The position numbers and the translations under genes were made by a program. From Musa acuminata AAA Group (Eukaryota > Streptophyta > Magnoliopsida > Zingiberales > Musaceae): DNA of 64,000 bases. The DNA lies in contig NC_088355.1 in assembly GCF_036884655.1 (NCBI RefSeq), positions 41,717,001-41,781,000 of the forward strand. The letters are read 5' to 3'. Positions 54,244-64,000 of this stretch are shown here, piece after piece. The notes beneath the pieces were generated by a model. It did no database searches. It was given only the letters and a program-made list of their open reading frames with translations, and was not told where the DNA came from. Each line of letters opens with the position of its first letter. The stretch's first letter is position 1.

Positions 54244-56231
54244 TCACTGGTTCGCCGGGCGGTGAGCGGTCCACTTGGGCGGGGCGGGGCTGAAGTGAGC
54301 GGAGACGACGCGGGAGTCGAGCAGTTCAAGGATTGGCGGGAGGCTGACGCAGCGCGGCACCTTGTACTGGTTGATGGACGCCCCCCTGGAGATAGCGTAG
54401 TCCATCAGTTCCTCGAAGGTGCCCCCCCGCACCACCCGTATCTCCAGCGGGCCGATGGAGCCGTCCGCCACCCGGCTCTGCCGGTACACCGAGTTCAGCG
54501 CCTCCTCCATCGCCAGGCAGCACCGCTCCATCACCCCGTCCCGGGTCACCGCCTCCGTCGCCGATGGCGACGCGTCCTTCGCCAGCAGCTCCCAGTAGAT
54601 GACGTAGTGCCCCGGGATGGCCTTCGTGTCGGCGTGGCTAGTGTACTCCACCACGCTCGCGTTGTACGGCCGGAGCAGCGCCGACGCGCTCTCCACCGCC
54701 TTCTGCAGCTCTGCCTCGTCCGTCTTGTCCGACTCGATGCTCAGCAGCACGTTCTTCCGGCGGACGAACCGGAACTGCGGCGCCGCGTTGTGGAACCCGG
54801 TCACGCGCAGGACGTCGCCCACCCGGTATCGGTTCAGCCCGGCGTAGGTGGTGATCACCAGCTCGTACTCCTTCCCCACCTCCACGTCCGCCAGGTCCAC
54901 CAGCTGAGACTTGTCCACCCCGTCGCCGCCGTGCGGCAGGAACTCGAAGTAGGCCATGTTGGGCATGATGGTGTAGGAGACTTCGGAGGGGTCGCACATG
55001 GGCTTGAGGTTGAGGCCGAAGAAACACTCCGACGACGCGTACATGGTGCACGCCATGGGGAGCCCACCGCTGTAGTACTCCAGAGTGGGGATGTACTGCG
55101 CCATGGCGCCCGTCACGATCACGTCCAGGTACTTGGTGTTGGGCCAGATCCTGGTGATGATCGCGGCCCAGTCACCCTTGGAGCACTCGGCGGCGACGAA
55201 CCGGGCGAGCTCCGTGTCCGGCTTGAGGAGCTCAGCGACGGCGCCGCGGATGGAGGGGTCGGTCACCTTGGGGGTGAGCGCCCCGGCCGCGATGTCATTG
55301 CAGAGCTCCTGCCAGTGGAGCTGGAGGAAGCGGATGGCGCGGAGGAGGCCGGAGGCGAAAACGGTGCCCACGCGGAGCACGTCGATGCGCTGGAGGAGGC
55401 CGCAGAGCATCTGCGCGTACATGCTCTGGAACGCGTCGGCGCAGAGGATGGCGGCCGTCGGGCTGGTGAACACATTATAGGGGTCGTAGGGGCGGCTCTG
55501 GAAGTGCTCGCTCTTGTAGTAGCTCGTCAGCACCGGCCGTGCCGTCAGCCCGCCGGGGGTCTTGGTCTCCGATTTCACGAAGAGGAAGTAGAGCCCCTTC
55601 CCCTTGTCCAGCCCTGCCACGTAACTGTTCCATTGGCGAGAAGCCATTACGATTAGACGATCAAATCTAACATATCAGTACCTCAGTTCATTCTAAAAGG
55701 AGATGACAAAGATGAAAAGCTCAAATACTCACAGGTTCATCACTGGCATCAGAAGGCTGAAAAGGAGCTGCCTGCGATCGAGCTCTTCTTTGATCGTGGG
55801 CATCAGCTTCCTCTCGCCAGCCGACGTTCCGGAGCTTCACATTAAAGCCGAATGAGATCCCAATCTTACATGCACACAACAAGCACCTTATTAAGCTAAG
55901 CTTTAATGTACCTGGTGAGGAGCTCAGAGATGGGATGGGCGGAGAGGATGGCGGAGCGGTCGCCGTTGGCTATCCTCTGGATCTCCGGTTGCAGGTCCTC
56001 GTAGGTGACCACGGGAATCTTGGCCTTGAAGGTGGCCCGTTCGGTGGCCCGGCCGAGTCCGTACCTCCGTAGGTACTCCGTGTCGGCGTTGCGCGTCAGG
56101 ATCTCGGCCAGCACCCTCTCCTGCACCGCGTCCGCGTTCGCGGTCATCTCCTCGATGAACCTCAGTTTCTCGGCGTCCTTCTCGTTGGCCGCGTTCGCGC
56201 GCGCAGCAGGCACCACGGTCTCCACGGCCAT
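54244..56231 (-). CDS. GH3: GH3 acyl-acid amido synthetase, IAA-type (group II)
   Basis: GH3 enzymes adenylate an acid hormone and conjugate it to an amino acid; group II members inactivate auxin (IAA). Three exons on the minus strand: 56231-55912, 55834-55733, 55624-54244, giving 600 residues (normal for the family). The start is the ATG at 56231 ([12 protein letters not shown]); the frame continues five codons upstream only through GTG. Splicing restores [17 protein letters not shown] (ATP-binding motif I, about 105-120). [12 protein letters not shown] (motif II, about 333) and [15 protein letters not shown] (motif III, about 407) are intact. The C-terminus ([20 protein letters not shown]) is typical of the IAA-type members such as rice GH3.8. 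Exon 3 is strongly GC-rich, which produces a 464-codon shadow frame on the other strand. Substrate preference is inferred from overall similarity. Confidence 0.96.
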
Positions 56232-56375
56232 TTCAGTCTTCTTCACAGTGTCGCAAGCCGCAGTGGGGGATCAGCAAGCAGAAGGGGTGGGGGCGGGGAG
56301 GGAGGAAGCCCGAGATCGCTCTATGGGAAGGAATGCAAGACCGAGATGGAGAGCGGTGTGGCCACTGCGTGGGCA

Positions 56376-56383
56376 ATTTATAG
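56376..56383 (-). promoter_or_regulatory. TATA box of GH3
   Basis: CTATAAAT on the minus strand about 150 bases before the GH3 ATG. Confidence 0.65.
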
Positions 56384-56491
56384 GCGAAGCCCATCGTCAG
56401 ATAACAGCTGGGCCCGCTCAACGGACGGCCGAGGCTGCACCAGGGGCGACACCGCGGGCCCCTGAGGTCGCGTCCAGATCCGGACATCTCC

Positions 56492-56497
56492 CCGACA
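56492..56497 (-). promoter_or_regulatory. ARF-binding-like TGTCGG upstream of GH3
   Basis: CCGACA on the plus strand, read as TGTCGG on the gene strand, about 110 bp upstream of the TATA box. TGTCGG is a high-affinity ARF core; GH3 genes are classic early auxin genes. A single hexamer can occur by chance. Confidence 0.35.
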
Positions 56498-56600
56498 CGC
56501 GGACCCCAGTGAGGCGCGAGCGCCAGGCCGGCACCAGTCGCCGTCCACATCGGCACCGTGCGCCTGGGCGTATCACCCAAGCGCCGCCGCCGCCGGAATC

Positions 56601-56606
56601 CACGTG
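56601..56606. promoter_or_regulatory. G-box CACGTG upstream of GH3
   Basis: Palindromic CACGTG in the context CCACGTGTC, a bZIP/bHLH-type site about 220 bp upstream of the TATA box. Confidence 0.45.
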
Positions 56607-57054
56607 TCATTATTTCGGGCGGGCACCGCGACGGGATCAGCTTATCCGGCGCAAGACGTCTTCAGTTCCTTGCCCTGATAGAAGAGGATTTCCATATCCG
56701 CCTCGGAATTGGATGTCCCAAGTGGAATCGTTCAAAGGATTTAGAGGGCAGAAGCAGCAGTGGCTTTGGAGTGCACGTATGTCGTATGATGCAGAGGCTT
56801 CTTAAAGCCGGCACTGAGATCTTTTGCCTCAGGAGCAATGAACATCTCGATTTGCAGGTGGCGACTTTAGATCTTAACCAGCCCTTGTTTCATGATTCAG
56901 CATGTGAGGAGTCGATCCAGTGTTGCTGCATGGATCGGTAAAAATGTCTGCTCTGCAGCAGAGCCAAGAAGAAGAGCTACAGTGGAACGATGATGTGCAT
57001 GATTCGATTGCTTGAATTAATCCGGAAGAGAGAATAATTGGGAGATGAGCAGCA

Positions 57055-57060
57055 GAGACA
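57055..57060 (-). promoter_or_regulatory. TGTCTC auxin-response-like element
   Basis: GAGACA on the plus strand (TGTCTC on the gene strand), about 670 bp upstream of the GH3 TATA box. A further TGTCTC on the plus strand lies near 57370. Confidence 0.3.
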
Positions 57061-57670
57061 ATGCACATGCGCGATGAATTGTTTGTGGCAAGAAAGATGT
57101 CGACTTTCTGAATCCAGAGAGATCATGCTGGGGGTCCATCATTGACACTGCCATTATCCACCATCTCCTATTGATCGTGTTCATGATTGCAGTAGATCCA
57201 TACACGAACATCTACAGAGGATCTGACTTCTCTCTTTCGCATCAAGTTGCTTAGCTTTCTTCATTCTTTTGACACCAGCAGTCGATTGATTACGGTTCGA
57301 TTTGCATGTGGTCACGGTGTCACCAAAGACAGTGACCCTTCAACAACACACTCATCGTTCAACTCCACATGTCTCTGCGATCGGCAAGCAGGCTTGATGA
57401 ATTCCTCATGAGACGTCCCGGTCATCATGTAACGTGAAGCCGATCGGACGACATCCTCGAAAGCTACACAGCTTGAAGCCTAGTGAAGGTATTCGATCCG
57501 ATCATGGAAGGATCGCAGTTGGAGTGTTTGGCTTAATCAAGGATGCTGTACGAGTTCCGTGCATGAGAGAGGTTCGTGGCGAGCAATACGGAGGTGAGAC
57601 CTCAAAAACAGAGCTCTACGTAGGAAAGGAAGACAGACTAGTCTGATGGCCGAAAGAGATGCTGAACTTA

Positions 57671-57672
<2 letters not shown>

Positions 57673-57711
<39 letters not shown>
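57673..57711. repeat. (CT)n microsatellite
   Basis: About 19 uninterrupted CT units. Confidence 0.95.
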
Positions 57712-57712
<1 letters not shown>

Positions 57713-57871
57713 CTAAAATCTTGCCAAATCTTCGATTCCATCTGCTTCAATCTCCAAACATTCAAAAGCAAAATCATGAAAGCTTCTTCGTGCCATCGTA
57801 GCATTCCAACTGCTCTAAAGCAGTCAATGCCTACTGGTAGAAGTAACTAGTGATTCCAGACACTGACAGAT

Positions 57872-57872
<1 letters not shown>

Positions 57873-57927
<55 letters not shown>
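57873..57927. repeat. (TA)n microsatellite
   Basis: About 27 TA units. Confidence 0.95.
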
Positions 57928-57929
<2 letters not shown>

Positions 57930-58903
57930 TATGCTCTTGGCTGAAGCTAGTACAAACAGTGTAGGGCAGATTATATCTAGGAGATACGTAGAGCAGTAGC
58001 TCAACAAAACCGTGCACTGTCCATGTCTTATTCTGCGTGTTGCAGAGCGTCAGAGACCATGGTCCATGTCTACAGAGAGCGTGGGACAATGATCCATGTC
58101 GATGCACGCAATATCCCCCACAACCTCCATGCTTGTCTGTCACCATATATATACAACCTCAAAAAGAATCCATGGCTTTCACGCAGGGATTAACGTGCCT
58201 GATAGCAATTGTTTAATCATTTGCATTTACTTGGAACAGGACAGCTCTTCCTTGGTCTCCCCAAGTGCTGACCACCATAGTCACGGACGAGCCACTGTCC
58301 TCGGTCCTTGAAATGAGATTGACATCCTGCAGTGGCTGCCTGCTACTTGCAGCAGGGGATCCTTCCAATTGATTCAAGAGTTTTTTCATGGAAATGTGAG
58401 TGATTCGGACCTGTATCAGATCTGTTCATGGTGGGTTGCACTGGAGCAACGGTAATCCAAGAAGGGACATTTCGGATCGTAAACGCGGCTGGCATCCTCT
58501 TAGCTGCAGAATGGGGCTCCGTGCTTGCCACCACCGTGGATGGCGGAGCAGCGATGTAGGGTTGGTGGACGCCATGGAGGACCCATCAACTGCGCCCTCC
58601 CTTTCTCGTCATCCGATCAATAGATGGGGACCGTGCTCCTCTACATTCCATCGGAGGAGTACAAATGTGTGGATCCATGTCCAGAGTCCACGCTGCTGTC
58701 TCGCCACAGCAGTGCACGTGGGGGAAGTCTTCACATCTTGCGAAAGTGTGGAATTTTTGTCGGAAGGAAGCATAGCTGAAGCCGATGCGTCCTCTCCGTC
58801 CTCGTTTTTGCATTCCTTTATCTCATTGGCACGCACCGAGAGGATGCAAAGTGTTTACCGAGCTCGTAGGGTCAAAAAAGCTGGACTTTTTCCCAAGGCA
58901 TCC

Positions 58904-58907
58904 ACTC

Positions 58908-58943
<36 letters not shown>
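58904..58943. repeat. (CT)n microsatellite
   Basis: About 19 CT units with one A interruption. Confidence 0.95.
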
Positions 58944-58946
<3 letters not shown>

Positions 58947-61071
58947 GAAGCTTCCTCTCTCCCACACGTCGTGGCCTGTGCATTCTGCACATGATGATAC
59001 TCGGTCATCCGGAATTGGAGATTCCAGAGGTTTAGGCTCAAAAGACTGATGCTGTGCTTCTCGAGGAAGCCAGTGTTGGTGCGATGGCATGCTTGGTGGA
59101 AGATTCTCTGCAACTGCTAAGCATTGGACAGCGATGACTTATCTTTAACGTTTCGGATAAAGGTCATCTCAGAGAAGGGCGATGAATTGGGATTGTACTC
59201 GGTGGCAAGTGGAGAGGCAAGTGGGAAGAAGAAGCTGAGGGACATACTAGTTTCGGTAAACCTTCTCCCAGTGGATCAGCATCAGCTGTCGTCTCTGTGA
59301 GATCACAGGATGCAGCACTAATGAACTGTGGACGGACCCGCGTCGGCAATGGTGGTCGCCTTTAGGCCAAAAGGCATGTCATCGTCTTCCCCGGCGGGGA
59401 TTGAGTGGCTACGACATCTGAGATCCGACTCTGATGCGATCAGCTTAACGTGGCTTGGATTAATGCTGGGTAGTGGAATTATGTTGCCACCAGAAAAATG
59501 AGAGATGTCGGCCTAAATTAAGTGCTTGACATGGTCATGAATTGGCTCACTCACTCATCGGTGATTGTGCAAACAAAGTCTCTTTCGATGAGTCGAGGCT
59601 TTGAATCATCATGCTCATCGTCTCAAGATCACAGAGAAGACAATAAAAGGTGCGGGTGACGACATCATCCTCATTGATTATTGGTGTCAGTTAGTTCCTA
59701 ACGAAAGAGATGATATAAATATCAGATTCTCTTGCATTTGCTTAGATTCTCATCTACCGGAGTCAGTGAGTTCACAGTGATGATCTGAGGAATGGATAAC
59801 CCCAAGAAGAAGGATTATGGTGTGTCGATGTTGGTTCCTCTGTTACCAATATGAGGTTTAGTGGCTTTTTATGGTGGGAAATCTTCACGGATCCATCTTT
59901 TAGAAAGCAGAAAACAAGGAATATATTCTTATAATATGATTTAAGTGTTTCTATGAAATGTCAAGCTAAGGAATATGTTCCTGAGATCGACCACTTTCAG
60001 GACGATTACGAATCAAATGACGAAGGTATCATTTTGGAATATATCTATCTTGCAAGAAACGTAATGATATCCAACCTAACCAAGGAAAATTTATTGGAAG
60101 GTTTGGAGAGACAAAGCACTCATAACAATGACAAAAGCGAGTGGGAGGAAAGAGAGAGAAGAGATAGAACTGGGAGAGATGACTAGATGTGTGCAGATAA
60201 AGAGGATGGCATTTTGTCTTCATTGGCAGGTCATGTGACTCCCTTTGGTCAAGCTGTGTGCCTGTGAAACCTAACTAGATTCCTCTAGAATCCTACATGT
60301 TTTAAGATAAATAGCCTTTGGTTGCATGCCTGCCTTCCTCAGTCAATGGACATATAACCATGTTAACTTCATAGGGTACATGGAAATGCATCCAGCCATG
60401 TGTCATGTGCATAGTGCACCTGTCATGTTGGAGCTACAAGTGAAAATTCTTATCTACATAGGTGTTTGATTAGCCTATAATAGCTATGGAATTGCTCTAA
60501 AATTTGTGTCAGGAATCAATACATTGAGAGGTAGCCTTATTGGTCTCATGTTGAGAATGTTACAGTCCCAACCTTATATCTAAGCATGATATCTAAGGAT
60601 AGATAGCCTTAAGTGGGGCTTCACATACACACATTTTAGCTAAAAAAGAGTAATGGGAAAGAGTACAAAACATATAACACATCTAATGTAGCATAAAGAT
60701 AGTATTCCAAATCAAATGGAAAGAGAATAGAAAGCAAGAGACAACATGACACCCTAAAAGTCCAGCATATTTGGGATGCCTCCTCATCTAGCAACATTAA
60801 GCTCACCAGATAGCCATTTATTTGAAGAAAAGCAGCTGTAACTACAAAAACATACTTTTATTTGCATGTCAATACAATGAAATGTATGCTCAATTAAACA
60901 TGTCTAGCACTACATAAGCAGCATGAAGTTGCAGCTTTTTGTACAGTACCACACCAATAAAATGTACATCTCTCTTTTTTTCTTTTTTTTCATAGACATA
61001 ATAGATATTACAGAAAAAGGGAAAAGGTAGATTGCAGAAAGGTGGATCTGCTTACAAAAAATTTGAGAAGA

Positions 61072-63286
61072 TTATAGGATGATTTCTTCTTGAACGCTAA
61101 CATTAAGGGTTTTATTTGGCAGGACAATACTGTTAACCACCACAACTTCGTCTTCAACGGCAACAGCTTCTCCTAAATTTTAAAAGTAGATAAAAGAATT
61201 GGTCAGTAGGGTGCCCCTAAGTAATGGGATTGGCAATAGTATATGAAGTAGCTACCGAGGATAGTGATTCCAAGTTTGGCATTGTGGTCTCCCTCGGCCT
61301 GAAATACACACCCAAGTTATAAGATGATTAAGACACAGAGTTCATTGACATATACAAAGAATGCCATCAATGCATACAAAGATTGTATAAAACCCTTCAA
61401 AGATTCATAGTATTTGAATATAAACCTCAATTCCTTTAGTGATAATTGTTAGGTTCTCCAGCAACTACAGAAACACATGAGTTGTAAATTTAGTATTGGG
61501 ATTGGGATCGACCAGTGGTAAAACAATGATATCGGCTGGATCTACAGATTGTATCAGTAGCTTGGGAGCTTAAATCATAGAATAATACTCTTCTAGGTTC
61601 AGATGAGAAATATAGCACTATATTGGGAGATGAAATTCTGCTAGAATTTCTGTAGCAGACAACTGTCTGGTCCTTGGATATGAAATCTCCTCGACAATTG
61701 CAGATATATATAAAATGAATATTTAACTAATTATGTACAGAAAGTAGCCTTTACACTCAAATGGTGACCAAGAAAACAATGTCGAGCAATTATGTACTTC
61801 TGCTTGCACTCTAGAAAAGGTAAGGGCAAATGAGAATACAGTGACAAGAGAATGAAACCTACCTGTACTCGTGACCATCTCCCTATAGACGACTTCCAGC
61901 CAACGATAGCATGCATAACAACAGCATTTTCCTGTTAATAAAAAAAATCACATGAAGTACTTGGACATCAGTGTTCCTACCCAAGGCTCCGACACCTTTC
62001 AGTACAGACCTTAATTTCAACATCATCCAAGATGATGCAACTGATGAGCCTCACACCAGCTCCAATACGAGCATTTGCAGAAATGGAGACATTAGGACCA
62101 ATCTGTTCCACCAAACCAGAATTATATCAGTATATAATACTAAGTTATCATATATATCCTTGTTTTATTCACAATTCTAAAAAGATGAATCTTTGGTTGT
62201 CTTAGCCAAATATTTTTTATTGGACATATAGAGTTGTCCTTGTAGATTCTTGCTGCCTTTTTTTTTTTTAAAGGCTGCATGATATTTCAATCCTTGCCTC
62301 TTTCAACATCATATGAAAATTCTATTGTTAGTCATTGGAGCCAGACTCAAGCATTGTATCTTCTTTATAGACCTCTAAAATATCAATTTCAAGCCTTGGT
62401 CATCATCAACCATAATACCAGAGGTCTTAATCATGAACTGACATACCGCCTGAAACGGTATGGTATGGGCAGTATGTATTGGTCTAGGCATGGGCCGATA
62501 GACGGACCATCCCTATTTTGGGCAGTCTGGTTAACATAATAAAAATTCAAGAAAGTGGTGGGCCCCTGTCCAACTCAGCATAAAAAAACAAAAGTTCACA
62601 AGCCCTTTTCTCGGGTACGATGCTGCTGTGATGCTGCCACTTCGTTCACTGCTGCTTCTGCTTTGACGCTGCTTCTTTTCCTCTTCTTTCTTCTTCTTCC
62701 TCCGCCGCTTTTTCTTCTTCCTTCTTCCTCTGTTCCTCCACCACCACTTTCTCTTCATCCTTTTTTTCTTCCTCATCAAAACACTGGTACGCACCGGTGT
62801 ACCTTGTGATGGTATACTGGTACGGACTGATAAGTACCGATCCAACAAATTGTCGAAATGGGTTCAGTACCCAAAAAGGCAATCCTTGATTTTAATATTA
62901 TAGCACATTGAGAAGTGTAAAACAGTGGAGGACCATAAAGAAAGATAACCTTTGCACTTGGATGTACTTTTGCTGATGGATGAATATAAACATCACCAAT
63001 GATGGTGGGACTTTTACTGCCATTCCCTGTAGCAAGAAGATGTGGAGAAATACAACGATATTGGGCCAGATACAAGGCAGAACATCTCAAAGATATCCTG
63101 AAACATTATATGAATGCAGAAACTGTAAGTAAAAAACAATTCTGAAACAAAAGAAATTTCACATGTTGACGACACTTCCTCACCCTGGGGTCTTGATCTG
63201 TTCCCAAAAGTCAAGCGTCTCATATGTATAGAGTTTCTTCTTTCCAGCAAGAGGAGACAATATATCCTGATCCAGCCTAACATAGT
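61072..63286 (-). CDS. GMPPA/KONJAC-type nucleotidyltransferase-like protein, C-terminal half
   Basis: Plant KONJAC1/2 are GDP-mannose-pyrophosphorylase-like proteins that stimulate VTC1 and support glucomannan synthesis; the animal counterpart is GMPPA. Six 3' exons are visible on the minus strand: 63286-63184, 63097-62950, 62102-62010, 61931-61863, 61298-61256, 61172-61072 (stop TAA), about 185 residues. They encode YVRLDQDILSPLAGKK, YTYETLDFWEQIKTPG, CSALYLAQYR, IGDVYIHPSAKVHPSAK, IGPNVSISANARIGAGVRL, CIILDDVEIK, HAIVGWKSSIGRWSRVQ, GDHNAKLGITILG and NKTLNVSVQEEIIL. The I-x-x-hexapeptide repeats form the left-handed beta-helix. The usual length is about 415 residues, so the N-terminal nucleotidyltransferase half lies beyond the window end. 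The first visible exon completes a split codon. Confidence 0.95.
62400..62890. repeat. Possible transposon-derived insert in a KONJAC-type intron
   Basis: Within the 847-bp intron, GGTATGGTATGGGC and GGTACGCACCGGTGTACC/GGTACGGACTGATAAGTACC motifs border a CT/TTC-rich tract (62640-62780). The layout is reminiscent of plant MITEs with GGTAC-rich ends, but no clear terminal repeat or target duplication was found. Confidence 0.3.
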
Positions 63287-64000
63287 CTGCAGGAAGTGTT
63301 CTGTTTAAAACAAATGTCAGCATATTGAAGAAACATTCATCAAATGACGGATGTTACCTAGATGAAAAGAAACAAATGTCAGCCTACCAAAGCTGAGTTG
63401 CCTAGATGAAAAGAAAACTATAGCTTCCAAGTTGAGTACTGTTGATCGTATGACAGATTGTTGGAACAAATATGATTATTGTAATACTAATTAGTAAGAA
63501 TTCCAAGGCAGTAAAACATGGAAACCCCGTGAAAAGCCTAGGCAGAAGACCTAGGCATAAGATGTCTAGAAACAATTGGTATAGATTTTGTATTCTTTTT
63601 AGTATTCATTGCCCAAACATGTGCCAAATGGCTGGTAAATTCCTAGAGAACATAAGTTTCAGTTCTAACATAGTGAATTTTCAACATAAAATATATTAGG
63701 AACAGTGCTAATCTCCCTTAGTTTCACATTGATCAAACTTCTGAGTTCTGACCACAATCCTAAGACTTGTTAGGTGTTCATTTCCATGAGTCTTTTATGG
63801 GTGTTTTGTTGGGAAATGCCTCTTAAGATAGTAGCATAATATAAGTAGAGGAAGAATCAAACATTGGAACTTTTATAAGAAAGTGAAAACATAAGATATG
63901 ATACTTAAGAACAAGAAGAATTCCATGCATCAGTGCTAAAATCACTTGACAAGCCACTGAAATTATTGTATTCATATACAAACTAGCAAAAGAACTACTT
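63287..64000. other. Intron of the KONJAC-type gene, running off the window
   Basis: No further exon was recognised upstream of 63286 in the window. AT-rich intronic sequence with a short near-duplicate (AAATGTCAGC... GATGAAAAGAAA) at about 63312-63415. Confidence 0.55.

Larger units (their letters stand above)
56232..61071. other. GH3 promoter and 4.8-kb intergenic region
   Basis: The first about 150 bp are GH3 leader. No other gene is supported. Open frames on both strands at 58343-58560 are unexplained but unrecognised. Contains CT and TA microsatellites. 60.2-61.0 kb includes the 3' UTR side of the KONJAC-type gene. Confidence 0.45.

Noticed and set aside
54262..55656. 464-codon open frame on the plus strand opposite GH3
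   Set aside because: It mirrors the GC-rich third positions of GH3 exon 3 and shows no domain. The GH3 reading with motifs and splice sites is decisive.

Overview
The window is nuclear DNA of a flowering plant. It has short exons with GT-AG introns, plant-only gene families, degenerate LTR retrotransposons and many (TA)n and (CT)n microsatellites. GC-rich, PAST/Ala/Arg-rich first exons next to AT-rich introns suggest a monocot. The retroelement style makes me lean towards Zingiberales (banana group), but that is inference. No bacterial, viral or CRISPR-like material was seen.

Layout. 1-5.2 kb: AT-rich repeats and a probable 5' leader. 5.2-5.8 kb (+): short VHELHRLY-type plant protein. 6.3-8.6 kb (-): BTB/NPH3 (NRL) protein. 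9.8-11.1 kb (+): Ty3/gypsy remnant. 12.1-16.2 kb (-): ubiquitin-RUB (NEDD8) fusion gene whose 3-kb second intron carries a complete non-autonomous hAT element with an 8-bp target duplication. 18.2-19.1 kb (-): Ser-rich MAKR-like protein. 20.7-23.4 kb (-): tiny Gly-rich TGD5-like lipid-transfer protein. 24.1-25.0 kb (-): Lys-rich classical arabinogalactan protein. 25.6-34.0 kb: decayed Ty3/gypsy element (-) split by a younger Ty1/copia element (+). 34.5-38.4 kb (+): organelle-type SWIB protein. 43.5-45.4 kb (-): DUF620 protein. 51.4-52.5 kb (-): decayed copia RT/RNase H. 54.2-56.2 kb (-): GH3 IAA-amido synthetase. 61.1-64 kb (-): 3' half of a GMPPA/KONJAC-type protein that runs off the window.

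The genes are not an operon or an obvious functional cluster. Several belong to auxin, light or brassinosteroid-type signalling (GH3, NRL, RUB, MAKR-like) and to cell-wall or lipid supply (AGP, KONJAC, TGD5), but this is ordinary plant gene mixing.

The most unusual structure is inside the copia element. A 356-bp piece of its own GAG-pre-integrase/integrase region (28431-28786) is present again, inverted, at 30729-31084. By my alignment it has 8 mismatches and no gaps. It replaces RNase H, the polypurine tract and the start of the 3' LTR, yet perfect 5-bp target duplications (CTTTC) flank the whole element. All coordinates and alignments were done by eye; exon borders rest on GT/AG sites plus conserved protein continuity.
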